A stretch of DNA of 50,333 nt, from positions 1-50,333 of IMG/VR virus record IMGVR_UViG_3300007538_000035. The stretch is one strand, 5' to 3'. How positions within the stretch are numbered: the first letter of the stretch is position 1; the number at the start of each line of letters is the position of its first letter. A model generated the notes under the pieces. The model was given only the letters and a program-made list of their open reading frames with translations, was not told where the DNA came from and did no database searches. The position numbers were made by a program, and so were the translations under genes. This DNA comes from a virus. Below, one piece after another: positions 9,901 through 18,800 of the stretch.

Positions 9901-12900
9901 GGGTGCAAATGGTACTGCTGGTAAATCAGGTTTAAGTACTACAAGTGGTACTACAGGTTCTTCAGGTACAAGTGGTAATGCAGGTACAGCTGGTTTATCA
10001 AATAATAGTGCAACTTCAGGAACAAGTGGTTCATCAGGTACCTCAGGTACAGTAGGTGCTGATGGAGCTTCACGCACAAGTGGTGTTTCAGGAACTTCAG
10101 GTTCAACTGGCACAAACGGTACTTCTGGAAAGAATGGTATTGCAGGTACTAGTGGTGTATCCTCAACTTCAGGTACTACAGGTTCAGCAGGTACAACAGG
10201 TGCTAATGGAACCGCAGGTCAAAGTGGTTTAAGCCAAACTTCAGGAACAGCTGGTACTTCAGGTACTACAGGTTCAGCTGGAATAGCAGGTCAATCTAAT
10301 TTAAGCTCTACTTCAGGAACAGCCGGTACTTCAGGTACTACAGGTTCAGCTGGAGTAGCAGGCCAATCTAACTTAAGTGCAACTTCAGGTACTAGTGGTT
10401 CAACCGGTACAAATGGTACAGTTGGAGCTAATGGTGCTTCAAGAACTTCAGGTGTTTCAGGAACTTCAGGTTCAACTGGTACAAATGGCACTACAGGTGC
10501 TAATGGTACTTCTGGATTATCAGCTGAAAGTGGTACAAGCGGTACTACAGGATCTTCAGGTACTACAGGTGTAAATGGAACTGCCGGAAAAAGTGGTTTA
10601 AGTACTACTTCAGGTACTAACGGTTCAAACGGTACTACAGGTGCAAATGGTGTAGCAGGCCAATCAGGTCTAAGCCGGACTTCAGGTACCACAGGTACTT
10701 CAGGTACATCTGGTAACAATGGAACTACAGGTCAATCTGCAGATAGTGCAACATCAGGTACTAGCGGTTCATCAGGTACTTCAGGTACTGTAGGCGCTAG
10801 TGGTGCGTCTAGAACATCAGGCCAATCAGGTACGAGCGGTTCTACAGGAACAAGCGGTACATCAGGTAATACGGGTACAAACGGTGCTTCTGCGTTAAGT
10901 GGTACATCAGGTAGTACAGGTACTTCAGGTACTTCAGGTGCAAATGGCGCTTCACGGACTTCAGGAGTATCAGGAACCTCAGGAACTACAGGTTCAGCAG
11001 GTACTACAGGTGCTAATGGAACAGCTGGAAATTCAGGTTTAAGTGCTACCTCAGGAACTCAAGGTTCTTCAGGTACTACGGGTAATGCTGGAAACGCAGG
11101 CCAATCAGGTTTAAGCCGGACTTCAGGAACAACAGGTACTTCAGGTACTTCAGGAAATGCAGGTACAGTAGGTGCTTCTGCATTAAGTGGAACTAGTGGT
11201 TCTACTGGTACTTCTGGTACAAGTGGTAATAATGGAACAGTAGGTGCTTCTGCATTGAGTGGTACTTCAGGTTCAACAGGTACTTCAGGTACTTCAGGTG
11301 CAAACGGCGCTTCAAGAACTTCAGGTGCTAGTAGCACTTCAGGTACAAGTGGCTCAGCAGGTACAAATGGTACAACTGGAGCAAACGGAACAGCAGGTCA
11401 ATCAGGTTTAAGTGCTACCTCAGGAACTCAAGGTTCAAGCGGTACTACAGGAAACGCAGGTAATGCTGGTCAATCAGGTTTAAGTAAAACCTCGGGAACA
11501 ACTGGTACCTCAGGTACAAGTGGTAATGCCGGAACTGTAGGTGCTTCTGCTTTAAGTGGTACTTCAGGTTCAACAGGAACTTCAGGTACATCAGGAGCAA
11601 ATGGAACTGTAGGCGCTTCTGCTTTAAGCCGGACTTCAGGAACATCAGGTTCTTCAGGTACAAGTGGTACAAACGGAGCCAATGGCGCTTCACGGACTTC
11701 AGGAGTATCAGGAACTTCAGGTTCAACTGGTACAAACGGTACTACAGGTGCTAATGGAACTGCAGGTCAAAGTGGTTTAAGCGCAACTTCAGGAACTCAA
11801 GGTTCAAGCGGTACTACAGGTAATGCTGGAAACGCAGGCCAATCAGGTTTAAGTAAAACCTCAGGAACTACTGGTACAAGTGGTACTACAGGTGCTGCTG
11901 GTACTACAGGAGCTTCAGCATTAAGTGCTACTTCAGGAACAGCCGGATCATCAGGTACCTCAGGTACAGCTGGTGTTGATGGTGCTTCAGGTGATTCAGG
12001 TGCTTCTAAAACTTCAGGAACAAGCGGTTCAACTGGTACAAATGGTACTGTAGGTGCAAATGGCGCTTCACGGACTTCAGGAGTATCAGGAACTTCAGGA
12101 ACAACAGGTACTTCAGGTACTTCAGGAAATAATGGAACTGTAGGTGCTTCTGCTCTCAGCCAAACTTCAGGTACAAGCGGTAGCTCAGGTACTTCAGGTA
12201 CAAACGGAGCAAACGGTGCTTCACGTACAAGTGGTGTTAGTGGAACTTCAGGAACTACAGGATCTAATGGTACTACAGGTGCAAACGGAACAGCAGGTCA
12301 ATCAGGTCTAAGCCAGACTTCAGGTACTAATGGTTCAAATGGTACTACAGGTGCTTCAGGAGTTGCAGGTCAAAGTGGTTTAAGCCGGACCTCAGGTACA
12401 ACTGGTACCTCAGGTACAAGTGGTAATGCCGGAACTGTAGGTGCTTCAGCATTAAGTGCTACTTCAGGTAGTTCAGGTACTTCAGGTACTTCAGGAGCAA
12501 ATGGTACTACAGGAGCTTCAGCTTTAAGCCGGACCTCAGGTACAAGTGGTAGCTCAGGTACATCAGGTACAAATGGAGCTAATGGTGCTTCAAGAACCTC
12601 AGGAGCTAGTGGCACTTCAGGTACAACAGGTACTTCAGGTACTACAGGTGCTTCAGGAACTAATGGACAAAGTGGTTTAAGCCAAACCTCAGGAACTCAA
12701 GGTTCTTCAGGTACTACTGGAGCCGCAGGAGTTGCGGGTCAATCAGGTATTAGCCAGACTTCAGGTACTAATGGTTCAAATGGTACAACAGGAGCTGCAG
12801 GTGTTGCAGGTCAATCAGGTTTAAGCCGGACTTCAGGAACAGCAGGTACTTCAGGTACTACAGGTGCTACTGGTACTAGTGGTAATGCTGGAGCTTCAGG

Positions 12901-15052
12901 ATTAAGTAGAACATCAGGTACATCAGGTACAACAGGTACCTCAGGTACTTCAGGAAATACAGGTACTAGTGGTAATGCTGGGGGATCAGGTTTAAGCCGG
13001 ACTTCAGGTACTTCAGGTACTTCAGGTACAAATGGTACTTCAGGTGCTAATGGTAATGCCGGAGGATCAGGTTTAAGCCGGACTTCAGGAACAACAGGCA
13101 CATCAGGTACTACAGGTGCTTCAGGTACTGCAGGAAATAGTGGCGCTTCAAATGTATCTGGAACTTCAGGATCAAGTGGTACTTCAGGTACAAACGGAGC
13201 AAACGGTGCTTCACGGACTTCAGGAGTTTCAAGCACTAGCGGTTCAACAGGTACTTCAGGTACAAACGGAGCAAATGGAGCTTCACGTACTTCAGGAGCT
13301 TCAGGAACAAGTGGTACTACAGGAACAAGTGGTACTACAGGTGCTTCAGGAACTAACGGACAAAGTGGTGCTAGCCGGACTTCAGGTACAAATGGTACTT
13401 CAGGTACTACAGGTGCTTCAGGAACCCACGGACAAAGCGGGTTAAGCCGGACTTCAGGAACAGCCGGATCATCAGGTACTTCAGGTACAGCAGGTTTAGA
13501 TGGAGCTGCTGGTTTATCAGGTTTAAGTACTACTTCAGGTACAACTGGTACTTCAGGTACAAGTGGTGTTTCAGGCACTTCAGGCACTTCAGGCACTTCA
13601 GGCACTTCAGGACGGAACGGTACAAACGGTACAAGCGGTTTATCTTCATTTACTTCAGGAACAAACGGTACTTCAGGTACTTCAGGATTAAGTGGAACTA
13701 GCGGTACAAGTGGTACTTCAGGTAAAAATGGTACAAGCGCTACAAGTGGTTTATCTTCATTTACTTCAGGCACTTCAGGCACTTCAGGTACTTCAGGATT
13801 AAGTGGAACTAGCGGTACAAGTGGTACTTCAGGACGGAATGGTACTAATGGTACAAGCGGTTTATCTTCATTTACCTCAGGTACTTCAGGTACAAGTGGA
13901 ACAAGTGGTAAAGCCGGTACTTCAGGTACAAGTGGTACAGCAGGTACTTCAGGACGGAATGGTACTAACGGTACTAGTGGATCATCTTCATTTACCTCAG
14001 GTACTTCAGGTACTAGTGGAACAAGTGGCAAATCAGGTACTTCAGGCACTTCAGGTACTTCAGGACGGAATGGTACTAATGGTACTAGTGGATCATCTTC
14101 ATTCACTTCGGGAACAAGCGGCACAGCTGGTACCTCAGGACAAAGTGCAACTAATGGAACCAGTGGTACTTCAGGTAAAAATGGTACAAACGGTACTAGT
14201 GGATCATCTTCATTCACTTCAGGAACAAGTGGTACTGCCGGTACAAGCGGTTTAACACGGACAAGTGGTACTTCAGGTAAAAATGGTACTTCAGGTACAA
14301 ATGGTACCGCAGCAACTTCAGGAGTATCATTTAATGGTACTAGTGGTATTAGTGGAGGTACTTGGTCATATTCACCAGACCATCTATTATATTCTACAGG
14401 TTCTTCTAGTACTTTAGCTCAAAGTGCAGAATTCTTAAGTATAGATAAACCTAATAGAATACTTTATGTTGAAGGAGATATTAGAGGTTCTGGTTTAGGA
14501 AGTACTAGCAGTCCTAACTTTAATTTTGACCAAAGCAAAGGTTTCCTTTTAGTAGGTGATACTGATATTAATAGTATTGTTTCTTCATATACTGCTCCAT
14601 TCCCTGGACATACAACTTATCAACAATGGGGTAATATACAAGGTATAGGTGATTTCCTTTATCAAGGTCATGTATTAACAGGAGCGGTTAGTGATACCTC
14701 TCTTTCTAAAGGACAATTAGTGTGGTATAATTTCTCTACAGGTAGATGGAGACCCGCAAATGCTGGTGGTGTAAGTGCTGAAAAGTTACTAGGAATTGTA
14801 TTAAATGGTACAGGTGGAGCTGATGAAGAAGTTGATGTATTTATTCAAGGTATGATAACTACAGAGGAAGTAACTAGTGCTACTAATATAGGTGATTCTT
14901 TATGGGTAAGTGATATTGATGGACAAGTAACAGACGATACTAGTGGATTTACTACAGGAGATAGAGTTAGAGGTGTAGGATGGGTAGTTGATAATACATC
15001 AGCAGTAAAATGTATATGGTTCCAACCAGATGTAACTTGGATAACCTTATAA
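3923..15052 (+). CDS. Giant collagen-like (Gly-X-Ser/Thr) fibre protein
   Basis: A 3709-residue virion fibre. Residues 1-16 form a short N-terminal anchor (VRFLDQVSITSF). Residues 17-3478 are Gly-X-Y triplets, mostly GTS, GSS, GST, GTT, GSA, GAD and GEN, almost free of proline. Residues 3479-3709 are a non-repetitive C-terminal domain with a KGQLVWYN...GRWRPANAGG...LLGIVLNG pattern like beta-rich tip domains of phage fibres. Triplets whose Gly is replaced (RTS, ATS, NLS, STS) recur about every 8-10 triplets without losing register. Two register slips occur, an extra Gly at residue 110 and a two-residue unit at 1755-1756, the latter beside the only proline I find in the repeat. No cysteine cross-link sites are visible in the repeat. 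Role as a tail or head fibre is inferred from position and composition. Neighbouring glycosyltransferases may modify its Ser/Thr. Confidence 0.9.
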   Translation: MANVRFLDQVSITSFQGADGISGESGQSGSSGSSGSAGSSGTSGSSGTSGTSGFSSSSGSAGSSGSSGSQGSSGLSGSSGANGSSGDSGSNGTSGSSGLSGTQGTSGTSGGASGSSGTGGSSGASAVASSSGSSGSSGSSGSSGEAGTSGESGSSGTSGTSGSIGSAGDDGFSGFSGSSGSTGSAGSSGENGTSGVSGSSGSSGSSGTVGADGASRTSGVSGTSGTTGSNGDAGADGTSNTSGTSGSSGSTGTSGTTGADGLNRTSGISGSSGSTGTSGTVGATGASRTSGESGTSGTTGSSGTAGTNGASFTSGESGTSGSTGTSGTVGATGASRTSGQSGTSGSTGSAGTTGENGTAGQSALSNTSGTSGSSGTTGSAGDAGESNLSATSGTSGTSGSTGTSGTVGADGASRTSGVSGTSGSTGTSGSVGADGSSQTSGTSGTSGSTGSAGAAGESNLSSTSGTSGTSGTTGSAGDAGESNLSSTSGTSGTSGTTGSAGIAGESNLSSTSGTSGSTGTSGTVGADGASRTSGVSGTSGSTGTSGTAGSNGASDTSGVSGTSGSTGTSGTVGADGLSRTSGTSGTSGTTGTTGSAGESNNSATSGTSGTSGTTGSVGAAGESNLSATSGTSGSTGSSGTVGADGASRTSGVSGTSGSTGTSGSVGADGSSQTSGTSGTSGSTGSAGAAGESNLSSTSGTSGSSGTTGSAGVAGESNLSFTSGTSGSSGTTGSAGVAGQSNNSATSGTSGTSGSTGSSGTVGADGASQTSGTSGTSGSTGTSGSAGADGESFTSGVSGTSGSTGTSGTTGADGASRTSGVSGTSGSTGSAGTSGENGTVGASALSATSGTSGSSGTSGSAGDAGASNLSATSGTSGSSGTTGSAGVAGESNLSFTSGTSGTSGTTGSAGVAGESGLSNTSGTAGTSGTQGSSGTGAGAGTSGESGTSGTSADSGTSGTSGSTGTSGSTGIAGESGLSVTSGTSGTSGSTGSSGTVGADGTSRTSGVSGTSGSTGTSGSVGADGSSQTSGTSGTSGTTGSAGDAGESNLSATSGTSGSSGTTGSAGIAGESNLSSTSGTSGSSGTTGSAGVAGQSNDSATSGTSGTSGSTGTSGTVGADGASRTSGVSGTSGSTGSSGTVGADGASQTSGTSGTSGSTGTVGAAGESNLSATSGTSGSSGTTGSAGVAGESNLSSTSGTSGSSGTTGSTGVAGQSNNSATSGTSGSTGTSGTQGSAGDSKVSGVSGTSGTTGSSGTKGNAGIDGTSGLSATSGTTGSNGSSGADGAAGTSGVSSTSGTTGSNGSSGQNGVAGTSGVSGTSGTTGSNGTVGADGISGTSGVSGTSGSTGTSGTNGANGASRTSGVSGTSGSTGTAGTSGENGTAGLSALSATSGTTGSSGTSGNAGTAGNSALSATSGTSGSSGTTGTVGADGASRTSGISGTSGSTGTSGTSGENGTVGASAQSGTSGSTGTAGTSGKDGVAGTSGVSSTSGTTGSAGTSGKDGVAGTSGESATSGTQGSTGTSGKDGANGTSGKAGTSGSTGTSGTNGADGANRTSAVSGTSGTSGTAGSNGAAGLSGDSRTSGTSGTSGTTGSAGDAGQSNDSATSGTSGSSGTTGTVGADGASRTSGKSGTSGSTGTSGTSGANGTVGASALSGTSGSTGTSGTSGNAGTTGKSAESATSGTTGSSGTTGAAGTAGQSNLSATSGTSGSSGTTGSQGAAGQSNLSSTSGTSGTSGTSGTQGSSGITGNGEDPGSGTSGTSGTSGTTGTTGSAGVAGQSNQSATSGTSGSTGTNGTVGANGASRTSGVSGTSGSTGTNGTSGKDGIAGTSGVSSTSGTTGSAGTTGANGTAGNSGLSATSGTAGTSGTTGSTGNAGQSNQSATSGTSGTSGTTGSVGVAGQSNNSATSGTSGSSGTNGTVGANGASRTSGVSGTSGSTGTSGTSGNNGTVGASALSGTSGSTGTSGTSGENGTVGASALSGTSGTTGSSGTTGANGTAGKSGLSTTSGTTGSSGTSGNAGTAGLSNNSATSGTSGSSGTSGTVGADGASRTSGVSGTSGSTGTNGTSGKNGIAGTSGVSSTSGTTGSAGTTGANGTAGQSGLSQTSGTAGTSGTTGSAGIAGQSNLSSTSGTAGTSGTTGSAGVAGQSNLSATSGTSGSTGTNGTVGANGASRTSGVSGTSGSTGTNGTTGANGTSGLSAESGTSGTTGSSGTTGVNGTAGKSGLSTTSGTNGSNGTTGANGVAGQSGLSRTSGTTGTSGTSGNNGTTGQSADSATSGTSGSSGTSGTVGASGASRTSGQSGTSGSTGTSGTSGNTGTNGASALSGTSGSTGTSGTSGANGASRTSGVSGTSGTTGSAGTTGANGTAGNSGLSATSGTQGSSGTTGNAGNAGQSGLSRTSGTTGTSGTSGNAGTVGASALSGTSGSTGTSGTSGNNGTVGASALSGTSGSTGTSGTSGANGASRTSGASSTSGTSGSAGTNGTTGANGTAGQSGLSATSGTQGSSGTTGNAGNAGQSGLSKTSGTTGTSGTSGNAGTVGASALSGTSGSTGTSGTSGANGTVGASALSRTSGTSGSSGTSGTNGANGASRTSGVSGTSGSTGTNGTTGANGTAGQSGLSATSGTQGSSGTTGNAGNAGQSGLSKTSGTTGTSGTTGAAGTTGASALSATSGTAGSSGTSGTAGVDGASGDSGASKTSGTSGSTGTNGTVGANGASRTSGVSGTSGTTGTSGTSGNNGTVGASALSQTSGTSGSSGTSGTNGANGASRTSGVSGTSGTTGSNGTTGANGTAGQSGLSQTSGTNGSNGTTGASGVAGQSGLSRTSGTTGTSGTSGNAGTVGASALSATSGSSGTSGTSGANGTTGASALSRTSGTSGSSGTSGTNGANGASRTSGASGTSGTTGTSGTTGASGTNGQSGLSQTSGTQGSSGTTGAAGVAGQSGISQTSGTNGSNGTTGAAGVAGQSGLSRTSGTAGTSGTTGATGTSGNAGASGLSRTSGTSGTTGTSGTSGNTGTSGNAGGSGLSRTSGTSGTSGTNGTSGANGNAGGSGLSRTSGTTGTSGTTGASGTAGNSGASNVSGTSGSSGTSGTNGANGASRTSGVSSTSGSTGTSGTNGANGASRTSGASGTSGTTGTSGTTGASGTNGQSGASRTSGTNGTSGTTGASGTHGQSGLSRTSGTAGSSGTSGTAGLDGAAGLSGLSTTSGTTGTSGTSGVSGTSGTSGTSGTSGRNGTNGTSGLSSFTSGTNGTSGTSGLSGTSGTSGTSGKNGTSATSGLSSFTSGTSGTSGTSGLSGTSGTSGTSGRNGTNGTSGLSSFTSGTSGTSGTSGKAGTSGTSGTAGTSGRNGTNGTSGSSSFTSGTSGTSGTSGKSGTSGTSGTSGRNGTNGTSGSSSFTSGTSGTAGTSGQSATNGTSGTSGKNGTNGTSGSSSFTSGTSGTAGTSGLTRTSGTSGKNGTSGTNGTAATSGVSFNGTSGISGGTWSYSPDHLLYSTGSSSTLAQSAEFLSIDKPNRILYVEGDIRGSGLGSTSSPNFNFDQSKGFLLVGDTDINSIVSSYTAPFPGHTTYQQWGNIQGIGDFLYQGHVLTGAVSDTSLSKGQLVWYNFSTGRWRPANAGGVSAEKLLGIVLNGTGGADEEVDVFIQGMITTEEVTSATNIGDSLWVSDIDGQVTDDTSGFTTGDRVRGVGWVVDNTSAVKCIWFQPDVTWITL
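3971..14356 (+). repeat. Gly-X-Ser/Thr coding repeat of the giant fibre gene
   Basis: About 1150 nine-base units of the type GGT-ACT-TCA with synonymous variation (GGT/GGA/GGC; TCA/AGT/AGC/TCT; ACT/ACA/ACC). Above this lies a higher order of roughly 24-33 residues, each block ending in a Gly-less triplet. Antisense frames remain open for hundreds of codons only because of this composition. Confidence 0.95.
13571..13611 (+). repeat. Perfect 9-bp tandem repeat within the fibre gene
   Basis: TCAGGCACT occurs four times head to tail, followed by a partial fifth copy. It encodes consecutive GTS triplets and is the most perfect short array in the gene, so a likely site of copy-number change by slippage. 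Confidence 0.9.
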
Positions 15053-15062
15053 TAAATAGATT

Positions 15063-15398
15063 ATGACAATAAACTGGAATATAGAAAATTTAGAATGTAA
15101 AATATCTGAAAATGGATTAAACAATGTAGTTTTTAAAATCCAATATGTACTTAGAGTAACAGATATAATTAATGAAAAACCTTATTCTTCAGGTAAAAGA
15201 TTATTTGTTCAAGTTTCATCTCCAGACCCTACAAATTTTACAGAATTTGAAGATTTAACTAAAGAACAAGTTGTAGGATGGATTACTGCTAGTTTAGGAG
15301 AAACAGGTTTATCATACCTAACATCAGAATTATCAGCTGAAAATACTTCTAAAGCTAATCCAACTACTGTGATTTTAAATCCACCATTTTTTAGTTAA
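15063..15398 (+). CDS. Small conserved virion-associated protein of unknown function
   Basis: A 111-residue protein lying 10 bases after the giant fibre stop. The N-terminal WNIENLECKISENGLNNVV and the block LTKEQVVGWITASLGETG (residues 67-84) resemble a family of small uncharacterised proteins I recall from the fibre regions of cyanophages and other marine T4-like phages (a DUF7936-type pattern: W-N-I/V-x-N-L at the start and a late 'GW..ASLGE' block). It has no signal peptide or membrane segment. Position between two fibre genes suggests a fibre attachment, folding or virion role; that is inference. Confidence 0.6.
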   Translation: MTINWNIENLECKISENGLNNVVFKIQYVLRVTDIINEKPYSSGKRLFVQVSSPDPTNFTEFEDLTKEQVVGWITASLGETGLSYLTSELSAENTSKANPTTVILNPPFFS

Positions 15399-15403
15399 AA
15401 ACT

Positions 15404-15763
15404 ATGGCTAAAATATCTAATATTGATGTAAATAGTATACAATTTGTAGGTGGAAAAGAAATTACTTCTTTAAGTAAAGTTTCAGGATTTTCAACCTCAA
15501 ACATACCTGGATGGCCTAGTTCTGTAAGTTGTAAGCCACTTACTCTTTCATATGATCCTGGAGACCCAGGTATAGCATGTGAGTTATTAGATATCCAACC
15601 TTGGGATTTTAGTAATGATTTAGGTATTTTATATAGACCTGGGGGTTGTGGTGCAGAGGTAGCTGATCCTGGATTTTATGCCCACCCCGAGGGAATTTAT
15701 TACTTTTGGGATGGGACTGAACTTTCAGGTCCTTATGTATGTGGAGACCCTCCCCCAGGTTAG
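15404..15763 (+). CDS. Hypothetical small Gly/Pro/Cys-containing protein in the fibre cluster
   Basis: A 119-residue protein starting five bases after the previous stop. I do not recognise its family. The N-terminus MAKISNIDVNSIQFVGG is of the short anchor kind seen in phage fibre-related proteins. The C-terminal half carries CKPL, IACELL, GGCGAEV and YVCGDPPPG, giving four to five cysteines, and an aromatic stretch GIYYFWDGTELSG. The cysteines could bind a metal or form disulfides after release. It is the last gene before a hairpin and a new late-type motif, so it belongs to the transcription unit of the giant fibre. Confidence 0.6.
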   Translation: MAKISNIDVNSIQFVGGKEITSLSKVSGFSTSNIPGWPSSVSCKPLTLSYDPGDPGIACELLDIQPWDFSNDLGILYRPGGCGAEVADPGFYAHPEGIYYFWDGTELSGPYVCGDPPPG

Positions 15764-15782
15764 TATTTTTATATTTAAATTT

Positions 15783-15802
15783 GGAGGGGCTAAAACCCCT
15801 TC
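15783..15802 (+). terminator. Hairpin, probable terminator after the first fibre unit
   Basis: GGAGGGG pairs with CCCCTTC across a 6-base loop (7 bp, one G-T pair). The following T-rich stretch is short and interrupted (TTTAATT), so termination strength is uncertain. Confidence 0.6.
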
Positions 15803-15830
15803 TTTAATTCCAATAATCTAATATTTTTTT

Positions 15831-15842
15831 AATATTTATCAT
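15831..15842 (+). promoter_or_regulatory. Promoter-like motif (AATATTTATCAT) before the second fibre gene
   Basis: Follows a run of seven T, as other copies do, and lies 23 bases before the ATG at 15866. Confidence 0.55.
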
Positions 15843-15865
15843 AGATAACAAACTTAACCATCTAA

Positions 15866-18800
15866 ATGGCTGAAAACAGAAAATTCTCCAGTAGACGAGA
15901 TAGCCCAGGTCAATCGGTTTTCAAACAAGACCTGTTTTTATTGAGCGTACCCTCAGGGTCTACTGCTGACAGAGTTTTAGCTGTAGATGATGACGGACGT
16001 GTAATATCTGTTATCTATTCAGGTGGTGGTGGAGCTGGTTCTAACGGTACTTCAGGTTCTTCAGGAGGTGCTGTAACCTCAGGAACATCAGGCACTTCAG
16101 GTACAAATGGAAAATCAGGTACCTCAGGTACAGGAGGAAAATCAGGTACTTCAGGTTCACAAGGTGCTTCAACTACATCAGGTTCATCAGGTTCTACAGG
16201 AGCTGGTGGTCAATCTAACACTTCAGGTACTAGTGGTACAACAGGTACTTCAGGTACTTCAGGAACATCAGGTTCTACAGGTACTTCAGGAACTGTGGGA
16301 GCTAGTGGTACCTCAGGCAAATCAGGCACTTCAGGTACATCTGGAGGTTCACATGGTACTTCAGGTACAAGTGGTACATCAGGTTCTACAGGTACTGGAG
16401 GTATAGCAGGTTTATCAGGTCAAAGTGCTACTTCAGGAACTAGTGGTTCTACAGGTTCTTCAGGTTCAAATGGAGCTAATGGAACAAGTGGTAAATCAGG
16501 TACTGCCGGTTCTTCGGGTTCATCAAACACTTCAGGTACTTCAGGCACAGCTGGATCTACAGGTACCTCAGGTATAGATGGTTTAAGTGGAGCTTCAAAA
16601 ACTTCAGGTTCTTCAGGTTCTTCAGGTTCAACTGGTACTTCAGGAAAATCTGGCTCATCTGGTTCTTCAGGTTCATCTCATACCTCAGGTACTTCAGGTA
16701 CTTCCGGATCTACAGGTACTAGCGGTATTGATGGTCTTTCAGGTCAATCTAGAACTTCAGGTACTAGTGGTTCAACTGGCTCTTCAGGTACAAATGGAGC
16801 TGATGGTACTTCAGGAAAATCAGGTACTTCAGGTTCATCCGGAAGTTCTAATACTTCGGGCACTTCAGGTACTGCGGGTTCAACAGGTACCTCTGGTATT
16901 GATGGTTTAAGTGGAGCTTCAAAAACTTCAGGTACTAGTGGTTCTACAGGTTCATCAGGTTCAAATGGAGCTAATGGAACTAGTGGTAAAGCCGGCACTT
17001 CAGGTTCTTCAGGAAATAGCGGAACAAGTGGTACTAGTGGAACAAGTGGTTCTACAGGAACAAGTGGCATAGATGGTTTATCAGGTCAATCTAGAACTTC
17101 AGGTACTTCCGGTAGTACTGGTTCTTCTGGTTCAAACGGAGCCAATGGAACTTCAGGAAAATCCGGAACATCAGGTTCTTCAGGTCAATCAGGCACTTCA
17201 GGCACTTCAGGTACTGCGGGTTCAACTGGAACTAGTGGTATAGCAGGACTATCAGGTCAAAGTGCTACAAGTGGTACTTCAGGTACTACAGGTTCTTCAG
17301 GTTCAAATGGGGCTAATGGTACAAGCGGTAAATCAGGTACTTCAGGTTCTTCAGGAAATAGTGGAACAAGTGGCACTTCAGGCACAGCAGGTTCAACAGG
17401 TACTTCAGGTATCGATGGTCTTTCAGGCCAATCACGAACTTCAGGAACTAGTGGTTCTACTGGATCCTCAGGTTCAAATGGAGCTAATGGAACTAGTGGT
17501 AAAGCAGGTACATCAGGTTCTTCAGGACAATCTGGTACTTCAGGTACTTCAGGTACAGCTGGATCTACAGGCACAAGTGGTATTGCAGGATTATCAGGCC
17601 AATCATCTACATCAGGAACTACAGGTTCTTCAGGTTCAAATGGAGCTAATGGAACTAGTGGTAAAGCAGGTACATCAGGTACTTCAGGTTCTGTAGGCTC
17701 TTCAGGACAAGGAAATACTTCGGGTACTTCAGGCACTGCAGGTTCAACTGGAACTAGTGGTATAGCAGGACTATCAGGTCAAAGTGCTACAAGTGGCACT
17801 TCAGGTAGTACTGGTTCCTCAGGTTCAAACGGAGCTAATGGAACTAGTGGTAAAGCAGGTACATCAGGTTCTTCAGGACAATCTGGAACTAGTGGTACTA
17901 GTGGCACAGCTGGATCTACAGGTACAAGTGGTATTGCAGGTTTAGGAGGTCAATCTTCTACATCAGGAACTACAGGTTCATCAGGTTCAAATGGAGCTGG
18001 AGGAACTAGTGGCAAATCAGGCACTTCAGGAACTACAGGCTCTTCAGGTTCTACAGGACAATCCGGTACTTCAGGAACTTCAGGTACCGCAGGTTCTACT
18101 GGAACCAGTGGTATAGCAGGACTATCAGGCCAATCAGCTACTTCAGGTTCTTCAGGAACAAGTGGTAAAGGAGGAACAAACGGTACTTCAGGCCTTTCAG
18201 GTACAAGTGGTTCTTCAGGAAATTCTGGAACTAGTGGCACCTCAGGTCTTTCAGGAACAAGTGGTTCAACTGGTACTAGCGGTAAAGATGGAACTAGTGG
18301 TACTTCAGGTTTATCAGGCACTTCAGGTTCAGCCGGAACCTCAGGTAAAGACGGAACTAGCGGTACCTCAGGAAAATCAGGAACATCAGGTTCATCAGGA
18401 AATAGTGGAACAAGCGGTACTTCGGGCACAGCTGGATCTACAGGTACTTCAGGTATTGCTGGTTTATCAGGTCAATCATCTACATCAGGAACTACAGGTT
18501 CTTCAGGTTCAAATGGAGCTAATGGTACTTCAGGTTTATCTGGAACTAGTGGTTCAACAGGAACTGCAGGTAAAGGAGGAACAAATGGTACTTCAGGTTT
18601 ATCAGGTACAAGCGGTTCAACTGGAACCTCAGGTAAAGACGGAACTAGTGGTACTTCAGGTCTTTCAGGTACCTCGGGTTCTAGCGGTACTTCAGGTAAA
18701 GATGGGACAAATGGTACCTCAGGAAAATCAGGAACATCAGGTTCTTCAGGAAATAGTGGAACAAGTGGAACCTCAGGTACCGCAGGTTCTACTGGAACTA

